The notes: generated by a model not told the origin, from the sequence alone. A stretch of DNA of 5,881 bases from Oscillospiraceae bacterium (GCA_009776345.1 WRLS01000128.1:1-5881), one strand, 5' to 3'. Shown: positions 1-5,776, numbered from the stretch's first letter. Made by a program: numbers and translations.

Positions 1-561
1 AGTATATTAGAGCTTTTTGTTATCGCGCTGGCTTTGTCTATGGACGCGTTCGCGGTGTCTGTATGCGCGGGGCTTGCAATGGGCAAGGCGAAGCTGCGGC
101 AGGCGGCGGCGGTTGGGCTTTATTTCGGCGGGTTCCAGGCGGCAATGCCGCTTATCGGATATGTCGCCGGGTCGCAGATATCGGGCATTACAGGCGAATT
201 TTCGCACTGGGCGGCGTTCGGGCTGTTGTGCTTCATCGGCGGTAAAATGATTAGGGAAAGCCGTGCCGAGGATGCGCGCGTGTCCGGGGATGCGCCTGTT
301 TCCCCGCGGAAAATGCTTCCTTTGGCTGTCGCTACAAGCATCGACGCTTTGGCGGTTGGGGTATCTTTCGCGCTGACCGATGTAAGGATTATACCCGCTG
401 TTTCGCTTATTGGGGCGGTGACTTTTTTTGTTTCCGCGGCGGGCGTTATGTTCGGCGGCTTTTTTGGCGCGGGGCACAGGGCGAAGGCGGAATTTGCGGG
501 CGGCGCCGTGTTAATTATAATCGGGCTGAAAATCCTGCTGGAGGGATTGGGGATTTTTTAA
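1..561 (+). CDS. mntP: MntP-family manganese efflux pump, 5' end cut by window edge
   Basis: This is an inner-membrane Mn(II) exporter of the MntP (formerly DUF204/YebN) family, which lowers cytoplasmic manganese. The frame is open from base 1 and gives 186 residues before TAA, about the full family length. It opens SILELFVIALALSMDAFAVS, so probably only an initiator codon or two lies outside the window. Counting from the first in-window codon, the family's internal duplication is visible: LSMDAFAVS (Asp 15) and TSIDALAVG (Asp 115) carry the paired membrane aspartates. I infer six membrane segments, around 2-25, 36-56, 66-83, 104-123, 130-152 and 165-184. A short hydrophilic loop (about 84-103) separates the halves, and GG-VLIIIGLKILLEG is the typical last helix. 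In-frame TTG at 34 would delete most of helix 1, so it is not the start. The family is often controlled by a manganese-sensing yybP-ykoY riboswitch, but that region is not in the window. Confidence 0.93.
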   Translation, partial: SILELFVIALALSMDAFAVSVCAGLAMGKAKLRQAAAVGLYFGGFQAAMPLIGYVAGSQISGITGEFSHWAAFGLLCFIGGKMIRESRAEDARVSGDAPVSPRKMLPLAVATSIDALAVGVSFALTDVRIIPAVSLIGAVTFFVSAAGVMFGGFFGAGHRAKAEFAGGAVLIIIGLKILLEGLGIF

Positions 562-662
562 CCGGCGTGACGCCGGACCCACCCGCTTCGCGTGCCTCCA
601 AAAAGCGTCGCGCTATCCGGGTTTAATTCCCCGCCAATGTATTGGCGATGCCCCTCTGGGGC
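562..662. repeat. Cluster of short inverted repeats between mntP and rpsO
   Basis: Three perfect inverted repeats lie between the mntP stop and the rpsO promoter. The first, 562-576 (CCGGCG, TGA loop, CGCCGG), starts on the base after the TAA. The second is 632-647 (CGCCAA, TGTA loop, TTGGCG). The third is 650-662 (GCCCC, TCT loop, GGGGC). None is followed by a T-run on either strand, so they are not classical intrinsic terminators. The first could still protect the mntP 3' end. The arrangement of a GGCG-type hairpin followed by a CCCC/GGGG hairpin recalls the block at 3730-3786 but the sequence differs. No gene is supported in this gap. Confidence 0.6.
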
Positions 663-699
663 GCTCCTTGCCCTTTACAATCGTAAATTCATTTTTTTC

Positions 700-728
700 T
701 TTACATACGCTGTGCCATGTGATATAAT
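700..728 (+). promoter_or_regulatory. SigA-type promoter for rpsO-pnp
   Basis: The -35 element TTTACA (700-705, five of six consensus bases) and a perfect TATAAT -10 (723-728) are separated by the optimal 17 bases. A TG one base upstream of the -10 gives an extended -10. Transcription should start near 735, leaving an untranslated leader of about 125 bases before rpsO. This is long for a ribosomal protein gene and fits a regulatory leader. Confidence 0.85.
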
Positions 729-742
729 CATGTGAGTGTGTC

Positions 743-851
743 CGGTTAAAACCGTGATGCCATGCCCTTTTCTTGGATTTGGGAACAAGCCCGCACAGAC
801 GGGAATCACCGAAACCTTTTTCTACGATAAGGGAAAAATAAAAAAAGAGGT
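743..851 (+). promoter_or_regulatory. Candidate S15-responsive rpsO mRNA leader
   Basis: The leader can be folded by eye into a three-way junction. P1 pairs GTGAT (754-758) with ATCAC (805-809) and encloses CTTG/CAAG (772-775 with 786-789) and CCCG/CGGG (790-793 with 800-803, six-base loop). Downstream, ACCTTTTT (814-821) can pair with AAAAGAGGT (844-851, eight pairs including one G-U), covering the rpsO Shine-Dalgarno. AACC at 813-816 can instead pair with GGTT at 744-747, an alternative that would release the ribosome site. GGTT can also sit in a local hairpin, CGGT-TAAA-ACCG (743-754). S15 is known to repress its own mRNA through leader RNAs resembling its 16S three-way junction. That this leader does so is inference; no energies were computed. 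Confidence 0.45.
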
Positions 852-859
852 GAAGCATT

Positions 860-1126
860 ATGCTGCAAAAAGATGTAAAAAGCGCCGTTATCGCCGACAA
901 CAAGCGCCACGACGGCGACACAGGCTCCCCCGAGGTTCAGATCGCGATTCTGACCAGGCGTATCAACGACTTGACCGAGCATCTGAAAATTCACAAGAAG
1001 GACCATCACAGCCGCCGCGGCCTGCTGAAAATGGTAGGGCAAAGGCGCGGGCTGCTGAATTATCTTATGAAAAAGGACATCGAACGCTACCGTGAGCTTA
1101 TAAAGAAGCTCGGAATCAGAAAATAA
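860..1126 (+). CDS. rpsO: 30S ribosomal protein S15
   Basis: S15 is a primary-binding protein of the small subunit. It binds the three-way junction of the 16S rRNA central domain, helps platform assembly and contributes to an intersubunit bridge. The 88 residues match the family length (usually 88-89). The signature is intact: HDGDTGSPEVQIA (about 17-29), then LTEHLKIHKKDHHSRRGLL (about 38-56), and the C-terminal helix KKDIERYRELIKKLGIRK. The N-terminal helix (MLQKDVKSAVIADNK) is more divergent, as is common. The ATG is preceded by GAGGTG (847-852) at seven bases, which fixes the start. It is the first gene after the promoter at 700-728 and is followed after 34 bases by pnp. The product probably also regulates its own leader. 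Confidence 0.98.
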   Translation: MLQKDVKSAVIADNKRHDGDTGSPEVQIAILTRRINDLTEHLKIHKKDHHSRRGLLKMVGQRRGLLNYLMKKDIERYRELIKKLGIRK

Positions 1127-1160
1127 TGGGCTTGCTTAGGCTAACCCGAGGAGGACGAAT

Positions 1161-3287
1161 ATGTTTGAGAATCACAAAATCTTTGAAACTGAGATAGCAG
1201 GCCAAAAAATTTCCTTTGAAACGGGCAAGCTCTGCGGTCTGAGCAACGGTTCCTGTCTGGTGCGTTACGGTGAAACCACCGTCCTTGTAAATGTTACCAT
1301 GTCCGAAAAGCCGCGCGACGGCATAGACTTTTTCCCGCTCTCCGTTGATTTTGAGGAAAAGCTGTATGCAGTTGGCAGGATCCCAGGCTCGTTTATGAAG
1401 CGCGAGGGGCGCCCGAGCCAGAACGCGGTTTTGTCGTCCCGTTGTGTGGACAGGCCCATCCGCCCGCTGTTCCCGGACGATATGCGCAACGATGTAAGCG
1501 TTGTAATGACCGTCTTGAGCGTGGAGCAGGATTTCTCCCCCGAGGTTGCCGGGATGATCGGGGCATCTTTCGCCCTGCATATCTCCGATATCCCGTGGAA
1601 CGGCCCGCTTTCCTGCGTAAGCGTCGGGCTTGTGGACGGCAATCTTGTACTGAACCCCAACAGCGCACAGCGCAAAGCAAGCAAGCTTGACTTGACCGTC
1701 GTCGGCTCCGCCGAAAAAATCGTAATGATCGAGGCCGGGGCGGATCAAGTAACGGAAGATGTTATGCTCGACGCGATTAAAACAGCCCATGCCGAGATCA
1801 AGAAGATGGTCGCGTTTATTGAGGATGTACGCAGCCGGATCGGCAAACCGAAAATCCCGTTTACGCCCGTGGAAGTGGATGCAGGGATGTTCGGCGCGGT
1901 AAAAGAATTCGCCGCGGATAAGATCCGATATGCCCTGGACACCGATGACAAAAACATCCGCGAAGCCCGCCTTGCCCCTGTAAAAGATGAAATACTCGCG
2001 CATTTCGCGGGTCAGTACCCCGAACGCGAGGGCGAGTTGGAGCAGTGTATCTACAAGCTACAAAAATATGTTGTCCGCCGCTGGCTCCTGGATGACGGCA
2101 AACGCGTTGACGGGCGAGGCATGGACGATATACGCGCACTTCACGCCGAAGCCGGGATTATCCCGCGCGTGCATGGCTCCGGGCTGTTCACACGCGGACA
2201 GACTCAGGTGCTGACAGTCACGACATTGGGGCCGGTTTCCGATTCGCAAAGGGTAGACGGCATCGGCGATGAGGATTTCAGGCGCTATATGCACCAGTAC
2301 AATTTCCCGTCATATTCTGTGGGCGAAACGCGCCCCAACCGTGGCCCCGGCCGCCGGGAAATCGGGCATGGCGCACTTGCTGAACGCGCGCTTGAGCCTG
2401 TAATCCCCCCTGTGGAGGAATTTCCGTATGCGCTGCGCCTGGTTTCAGAAGTGCTGAGTTCAAACGGCTCTACCTCGCAGGGCGCGATCTGCGCGTCAAC
2501 AATGTCCCTTATGGACGCCGGCGTCCCGATCAAGGCGCCTGTTGCGGGGATATCCTGCGGCCTTATCAGCGAGGACGGGCGCTGGATGACCATGGTTGAT
2601 ATACAGGGGCTTGAGGATTTCTTCGGCGATATGGATTTCAAGGTCGGAGGCACGCATAAGGGCATCACCGCCATACAGATGGATATAAAGGTCGACGGCT
2701 TAACTTACGATATTATCGAGGAGGCATTCGAGAAATGCCGCAAGGCGCGCCTGCATATCCTGGACGATATCATGCTTGCCCATCTGCCCGCCCCGCGCGA
2801 AGAGCTGTCGAAATACGCGCCCAAGATGCTCACGCTCACCATTGACCCGGAGAAGATACGCGAAGTCATCGGCTCCGGCGGCAAGGTCATACAGCGCATC
2901 TGCGCCGAATGTGATGTCAAAATCGACATTGAGGACGACGGCAAAGTATTTGTGCTTTCCGCCGATATCGAAAACGCAAGGCGCGCGGTCAGCGTAATAA
3001 AGACAATTGCGGAGGACCCGGAAATCGGCGCCTTCTACCGCGGCAAAGTGACCCGCTTGATGCCATTCGGCGCGTTTGTGGAGATCGCCCCCGGCAAGGA
3101 AGGGCTTGTGCATATCTCCAAGCTCGACCTGGAGCGCGTCGAGAAGGTAGAGGATGTGGTGTCCGTGGGCAGCGAAGTGCTTGTTAAGGTGACGGAAATC
3201 GACGCCCAAGGCAGGATAAACCTCTCCCGCAAGGACGCGCTGCTCGCCATGAAGAAAAAAGAAGGCGAGAACGCGGGTAGGAAATAG
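1161..3287 (+). CDS. pnp: Polyribonucleotide nucleotidyltransferase (PNPase)
   Basis: This enzyme is a phosphorolytic 3'-to-5' exoribonuclease that also synthesises RNA tails; it forms a trimeric ring and acts in mRNA decay. The 708 residues are full length with all domains in order: RNase PH core 1 (about 12-145, with FFPLSVDFEEKLYAVGRIPG), a helical linker (about 240-305), catalytic RNase PH core 2 (about 315-545), KH (about 555-612, GxxG loop IGSGGK) and S1 (about 622-692, GKVTRLMPFGAFVEI). Phosphate-binding SNGSTS lies at 434-439. The acidic site includes D486, D492 and K494 in GDMDFKV, aligning with the known E. coli catalytic residues. The ATG has GAGGAGGA (1148-1155) six bases after its GGAGG core. 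The gene is probably co-transcribed with rpsO. The last codons and the TAG stop lie within a TAGGAAW heptamer array, so the final residues come from repeat sequence. Confidence 0.99.
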   Translation: MFENHKIFETEIAGQKISFETGKLCGLSNGSCLVRYGETTVLVNVTMSEKPRDGIDFFPLSVDFEEKLYAVGRIPGSFMKREGRPSQNAVLSSRCVDRPIRPLFPDDMRNDVSVVMTVLSVEQDFSPEVAGMIGASFALHISDIPWNGPLSCVSVGLVDGNLVLNPNSAQRKASKLDLTVVGSAEKIVMIEAGADQVTEDVMLDAIKTAHAEIKKMVAFIEDVRSRIGKPKIPFTPVEVDAGMFGAVKEFAADKIRYALDTDDKNIREARLAPVKDEILAHFAGQYPEREGELEQCIYKLQKYVVRRWLLDDGKRVDGRGMDDIRALHAEAGIIPRVHGSGLFTRGQTQVLTVTTLGPVSDSQRVDGIGDEDFRRYMHQYNFPSYSVGETRPNRGPGRREIGHGALAERALEPVIPPVEEFPYALRLVSEVLSSNGSTSQGAICASTMSLMDAGVPIKAPVAGISCGLISEDGRWMTMVDIQGLEDFFGDMDFKVGGTHKGITAIQMDIKVDGLTYDIIEEAFEKCRKARLHILDDIMLAHLPAPREELSKYAPKMLTLTIDPEKIREVIGSGGKVIQRICAECDVKIDIEDDGKVFVLSADIENARRAVSVIKTIAEDPEIGAFYRGKVTRLMPFGAFVEIAPGKEGLVHISKLDLERVEKVEDVVSVGSEVLVKVTEIDAQGRINLSRKDALLAMKKKEGENAGRK

Positions 3288-3301
3288 GAATTAGGAATTA
3301 G
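3278..3301 (+). repeat. TAGGAAW heptamer array overlapping the pnp stop
   Basis: Three tandem heptamers, TAGGAAA (3278-3284), TAGGAAT (3285-3291) and TAGGAAT (3292-3298), are followed by TAG. The array starts inside pnp: the TAG of the second unit is the stop codon, and the first unit contributes to the codons for the final Arg-Lys. It abuts the hairpin at 3301-3333. Confidence 0.85.
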
Positions 3302-3333
3302 AAAGGGAAGAAGCGATGAGCTTCTTCCCTTTC
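3301..3333 (+). terminator. 14-bp stem-loop after pnp (terminator or 3' end stabiliser)
   Basis: A perfect 14-bp stem, GAAAGGGAAGAAGC (3301-3314) with its complement (3320-3333), closes a GATGA loop 13 bases past the pnp stop. Position and strength suit the 3' end of the rpsO-pnp transcript. No T-run follows on the + strand, where CCTAAAA repeats begin at once. The minus strand has only TAATTCC repeats. It may therefore act as a 3' exonuclease barrier or a Rho-assisted end rather than a textbook intrinsic terminator. Confidence 0.5.
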
Positions 3334-3363
3334 CTAAAACCTAAAACCTAAATCCTAAAACCT
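3333..3363 (+). repeat. CCTAAAA heptamer array
   Basis: There are four and a half tandem heptamers: CCTAAAA (3333-3339), CCTAAAA (3340-3346), CCTAAAT (3347-3353), CCTAAAA (3354-3360) and CCT. Read on the other strand this is TTTTAGG, so it is the inverted counterpart of the TAGGAAW array on the other side of the hairpin. Similar A/T-rich heptamer strings occur between genes in many clostridial genomes (recollection, not checked). Confidence 0.85.
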
Positions 3364-3515
3364 GCCGAAGGCAAAACACCTGCCGTCTGCACAAATCCAC
3401 AAAGGCAAGTAGGCACAAAACTAAAGGAAAGAGCGGCGCCCGGAAGCGCCCGCGCACGTAATAACAGCGGAAAAAGTTTTTGATTTCTTTTATTCCTAAT
3501 TCCTTTTTTCGCGTT

Positions 3516-3541
3516 CCAGCCCTGGAGCCCGGCTCGGCTGG
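3516..3541. repeat. Hairpin CCAGCC/GGCTGG with inner stem
   Basis: An outer stem CCAGCC (3516-3521) with GGCTGG (3536-3541) encloses an inner stem GAGC/GCTC (3525-3528 with 3532-3535), with a three-base bulge (CTG). Neither strand has a T-run after it. From here to 3600 I see no other structure or gene. Confidence 0.5.
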
Positions 3542-3623
3542 GTGATTGGGCGGATTATAGGACAAAGCATATGACGTGCGCGATGAAGGGTACAAAGCTA
3601 TGAGAATTGTCGAAGCGGGGGTT

Positions 3624-3669
3624 CGGGGGTGTCCCCCGGCGCGTTTGCTTCTTTGCGCGAGCAAAGAAG
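3624..3669. repeat. Paired perfect hairpins in the pnp-FAH gap
   Basis: Two strong stem-loops stand nine bases apart: CGGGGG-TGT-CCCCCG (3624-3638), and a 9-bp stem CTTCTTTGC/GCAAAGAAG (3648-3656 with 3661-3669) closed by a GCGA (GNRA) tetraloop. The combination of a G-run/C-run hairpin followed by a TTGCTTCTTTG hairpin resembles extragenic repeats I associate with clostridial and other bacterial genomes. That resemblance is from memory and unverified. Confidence 0.55.
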
Positions 3670-3729
3670 AGCCTCCGCGGCTTGAGCGGTGAAAAACAAC
3701 CGAAGATGAAATCCCGTTATAACCACCCC

Positions 3730-3786
3730 GGCGCATACGCGCCACCCCTCCAAAGGAGGGGAATTTCGGGCGGCAGATTGCCGCCC
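3730..3786. repeat. Three tandem GC-rich hairpins downstream of the FAH-family gene
   Basis: Three perfect stem-loops lie in a row: GGCGC-ATAC-GCGCC (3730-3743), CCCCTCC-AAA-GGAGGGG (3745-3761) and GGGCGGCA-GAT-TGCCGCCC (3768-3786). They end eight bases before the stop of the minus-strand FAH-family gene. They may mark its transcript end, but no T-run follows on the minus strand. Each looks like an independent extragenic repeat module, so the block is probably a composite repeat. Confidence 0.65.
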
Positions 3787-3793
3787 CTACGGC

Positions 3794-4552
3794 TCACATA
3801 TCTTCAACCCGGTTTTCCAGCCGCCCGATCCCTTCAATCTCCACCGCGACAACATCCCCCGCAACCATCGGCCCGACCCCGGAGCTTGTGCCGGTCAGGA
3901 CAACGTCGCCGGGATTAAGCGTCATAGCGGCGGTGATAAAACTAAGCAGCATCGGGATCTTGAACAGAAGCTGATCCGTACAGGAATCCTGCACGATTTT
4001 GCCGTTCAGCGTGGTGCGTATCGCCAGCGCGGAGGGGTCGATTTCCGTTTCAATGCAGGGTCCGAGCGGCAAAAACGTATCGAAGCCCTTGCCGCGCGTC
4101 CATTGCCCGTCACGCTGCTGGATGTCGCGCGCGGTTACATCATTGGCGCAGGTATATCCAAGCACGCAGCCAAGCGCGTTTTCCTGTGTAAGGTGGCGCG
4201 CCTGTTTGCCGATTACAACAGCAAGCTCGCCCTCGTAATCCACGCGGTCTGATATCGCGGGGCGCACGATTACATCGCCCGGGCCGATGACCGAGGTCGG
4301 CGGCTTTAGGAAGATAACAGGCTCCGTTGGTATCTCATTGCCCATCTCTTTGATGTGGTCAAGGTAATTTTGCCCCACGCATACCGCTTTTGAGGGCATG
4401 ACCGGGCTGAGCAGCTTAACTTCACCGAGAGCGGCTCCATCGCCCGTCGGCTTAAACCCGGTAGCGATACCGCCCTGCAAAAACTCGACCCGGTCCTCTT
4501 TTAGGTAGCCGTAAGCTTCGCGGCCTTTGTGTATAAAACGGATTAGCTTCAT
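3794..4552 (-). CDS. FAH-family hydrolase/tautomerase (2-oxo/enol acid enzyme)
   Basis: This protein belongs to the fumarylacetoacetate hydrolase family, whose members are Mg-dependent acylpyruvate hydrolases, hydratase/isomerases or oxaloacetate tautomerases/decarboxylases. From the chosen start it has 252 residues. A small N-terminal region (1-50) precedes the FAH fold. The catalytic pair is visible in NYLDHIKEM (H66, E69). The acidic metal ligands sit in DYEGE (E107, E109) and CANDVTARD (D138). Downstream are RGKGFDTFLPLGP (K155) and the conserved TGTSSGVGP near 220-228. I chose ATG at 4552: AGAGGA (4567-4562) is nine bases from it but directly abuts the ATG at 4561. The gene follows ilvE after 31 bases on the same strand, so they are probably co-transcribed. 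The exact substrate cannot be read from sequence, so no symbol is given. Confidence 0.93.
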   Translation of the reverse strand: MKLIRFIHKGREAYGYLKEDRVEFLQGGIATGFKPTGDGAALGEVKLLSPVMPSKAVCVGQNYLDHIKEMGNEIPTEPVIFLKPPTSVIGPGDVIVRPAISDRVDYEGELAVVIGKQARHLTQENALGCVLGYTCANDVTARDIQQRDGQWTRGKGFDTFLPLGPCIETEIDPSALAIRTTLNGKIVQDSCTDQLLFKIPMLLSFITAAMTLNPGDVVLTGTSSGVGPMVAGDVVAVEIEGIGRLENRVEDM

Positions 4553-4583
4553 GTTTGACATTCCTCTTTTCTATTCTATACTT

Positions 4584-5654
4584 TTATATCACACTGTAAA
4601 CCCAGCCGAAGGGGTCGGGCTTTTCGCAGCGCTGGATGCCGGTAAGCTCGTCATAGAGTTTTTGGCTTATGCTGCCGATCTTGCCGTCCGATAATTTCAT
4701 GGCATTGCCGCCCCGGTTAAGCTCACCAATCGGAGAAATCACCGCCGCCGTCCCCGTGCCGAACGCTTCTTTCAGCTCCCCGGCTTTATATGCGTCTTCA
4801 AGCTCCCCGATCGAAACGCGGCGCTCTGTGACATTCATGCCCCAATGCTTTAGAAGCTCAATCACGCTCGCCCTTGTGATGCCCGCAAGTATGCTGCCGC
4901 CAAGCTCGGGCGTTACAATCTCGTCCTCGATTACAAAGAACACATTCATAGCGCCGACTTCCTCGACATATTTGCGCTCAACACCGTCCAGCCAAAGCAC
5001 CTGTGCAAAGCCTTCTTTTTGCGCCGCGACCTGGGAGCTTAAAGACGCGGCGTAGTTCCCCGCGGCTTTTGCGTAACCGGTGCCGCCCTTCACAGCGCGG
5101 ACATATACATCCTCCACATGAATCCGTATGGGCGCAAGCCCCTCCGCGTAATATGAGCCGACGGGGGATAAAATCACAAGCAGCCTGTATGTCCCCGATG
5201 GATGCACGCCCAAGAAAGCCTCGTCGGAGAAGATAAACGGGCGGATATACAGCGAAGTCCCCTCGGAATACGGTACCCAGTCCGCCTCAATGCGGACAAG
5301 CTCAGCGATGGCGCCTACCATAAAATCAACATCTATCGGCGGGATGCAAAGGCGCTCACCGCCGGTGTTCAGGCGCATCATATTCTGTTCGGGCCGGAAC
5401 ATTACGATCTTATTTTCCTTTGTGCGGTAGGCCTTCATCCCCTCAAAGATCAGCTGGCCGTAATGCAGGCAGGACGCGGCAGGGTCCAGGCTGACCGATT
5501 CATACGGCACAATTTGCGGGTCGTGCCATCCCTTTTCCCCGCTGTAGTTCATGGTAAACATATGGTCTGTGAAAACCTTGCCGAACCCCAGCTTGGATTC
5601 ATCCTGCGGTTTTGGTTTTAGTGACGCACTGCGCTGTATTTTTACGGATTGCAT
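4584..5654 (-). CDS. ilvE: Branched-chain amino acid aminotransferase (BCAT type II)
   Basis: This PLP enzyme interconverts Leu, Ile and Val with their 2-oxo acids using glutamate/2-oxoglutarate; it acts in the cytoplasm at the last step of branched-chain synthesis. The 356 residues fit the larger, eukaryote-like BCAT group (fold type IV). The N-terminal signature LHYGQLIFEGMKAYR lies at 63-77. The PLP-binding lysine is K196 in GGTGYAKAAGNYAASL. The EEVGAMNVFF strand (231-240), GITRASV (258-264) and the phosphate/substrate loop FGTGTAAVISPIG (298-310) are all intact. ATG at 5654 is chosen because AAGGGGA lies eight bases upstream on the minus strand and the family N-terminus starts here. An in-frame TTG at 5714 would use the promoter's -35 hexamer as a start codon. 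Promoter and parS site are upstream, and the FAH-family gene is downstream. No T-box or attenuator is seen; the leader is only about 25 bases. Confidence 0.97.
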   Translation of the reverse strand: MQSVKIQRSASLKPKPQDESKLGFGKVFTDHMFTMNYSGEKGWHDPQIVPYESVSLDPAASCLHYGQLIFEGMKAYRTKENKIVMFRPEQNMMRLNTGGERLCIPPIDVDFMVGAIAELVRIEADWVPYSEGTSLYIRPFIFSDEAFLGVHPSGTYRLLVILSPVGSYYAEGLAPIRIHVEDVYVRAVKGGTGYAKAAGNYAASLSSQVAAQKEGFAQVLWLDGVERKYVEEVGAMNVFFVIEDEIVTPELGGSILAGITRASVIELLKHWGMNVTERRVSIGELEDAYKAGELKEAFGTGTAAVISPIGELNRGGNAMKLSDGKIGSISQKLYDELTGIQRCEKPDPFGWVYSVI

Positions 5655-5684
5655 TTTCTTGTCCCCTTTATTTGGTATACCTAC

Positions 5685-5714
5685 ATAATAACATATTTGC
5701 GCGGTGAAATGCAA
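5685..5714 (-). promoter_or_regulatory. Probable ilvE promoter (minus strand)
   Basis: On the minus strand, -10 TATTAT (5690-5685) carries an extended TGT directly upstream (5693-5691). A weak -35, TTGCAT (5714-5709), sits 18 bases away. The start would fall near 5678, about 24 bases before the ilvE ATG. The -35 is poor, so the extended -10 probably carries the recognition. The parS palindrome lies just upstream of it. Confidence 0.55.
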
Positions 5715-5725
5715 TATAGCAGGTC

Positions 5726-5747
5726 AATTGTTTCACGTGAAACAATT
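5726..5747. promoter_or_regulatory. parS centromere site for ParB/Spo0J
   Basis: Bases 5729-5744 read TGTTTCACGTGAAACA. This matches the Bacillus parS consensus TGTTNCACGTGAAACA at every fixed position, and with T at the variable position it is fully symmetrical. The symmetry extends three bases on each side, giving a 22-bp perfect palindrome centred on CAC|GTG. ParB/Spo0J loads here as a CTP-dependent clamp and spreads, recruiting SMC and the ParA/Soj system. The site is in the divergent intergenic region, upstream of the ilvE promoter. Chromosomal parS sites cluster near oriC, so origin-proximal location is inferred. Confidence 0.9.
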
Positions 5748-5776
5748 TAGGGTACGAACAATAATTTCCTTCCCTT

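Larger units (their letters stand above)
3286..3504. repeat. 219-bp inverted-repeat-bounded intergenic element
   Basis: A 13-base sequence, AGGAATTAGGAAT, at 3286-3298 recurs as its exact reverse complement at 3492-3504. The interior holds the 14-bp hairpin, the CCTAAAA array, a TGCC-GAA-GGCA hairpin (3363-3373), two copies of ACCTGCCG (3360-3367 and 3378-3385) and a GGCGC/GCGCC hairpin (3435-3450). No transposase gene and no obvious target-site duplication are present. It could be a non-autonomous (MITE-like) or extragenic repeat, or two separate heptamer arrays that happen to face each other. No gene is supported inside it. Confidence 0.4.

Noticed and set aside
526..576. Intrinsic terminator for mntP (AAAATCC pairing with GGATTTT near the stop)
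   Set aside because: The stem is A/T-rich with a large loop and lies inside the coding end. The GC-rich hairpin after the stop has no T-run. Neither is convincing.
736..1095. Plus-strand open frame overlapping rpsO in another frame
   Set aside because: It overlaps the certain S15 gene and its leader and has no ribosome site or family resemblance.
1127..1160. Hairpin between rpsO and pnp (GGG at 1128 with CCC at 1145)
   Set aside because: Only three contiguous pairs form; it is too weak to call an RNase III site or terminator.
1116..2003. Long open frame on the minus strand inside pnp (295 codons)
   Set aside because: It is fully antisense to a certain PNPase sequence, shows no recognisable motif and has no convincing ribosome site; it is a mirror of the pnp codon pattern.
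3341..3745. Minus-strand open frame of 134 codons across the pnp-FAH gap
   Set aside because: It is made of heptamers and hairpin repeats, with low-complexity Arg/Leu/Phe-rich translation and no domain. It probably appears in databases as a spurious hypothetical protein.
3607..3918. Plus-strand open frame of 103 codons
   Set aside because: It runs through the hairpin modules and into the antisense of the FAH-family gene; there is no coherent protein composition.
4553..4561. Start of the FAH-family gene at the ATG at 4561
   Set aside because: Its AGAGGA would be zero bases from the start codon, whereas the ATG at 4552 has nine-base spacing and begins with MKLIRF as is typical.
5202..5621. 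Plus-strand open frame antisense to ilvE (139 codons)
   Set aside because: It is antisense to a full-length, intact aminotransferase and has no motif.
5655..5714. Twenty-codon N-terminal extension of ilvE from a TTG at 5714
   Set aside because: It has no Shine-Dalgarno, the TTG is part of the -35 hexamer, and the extension spans the promoter. ATG at 5654 has a good ribosome site.
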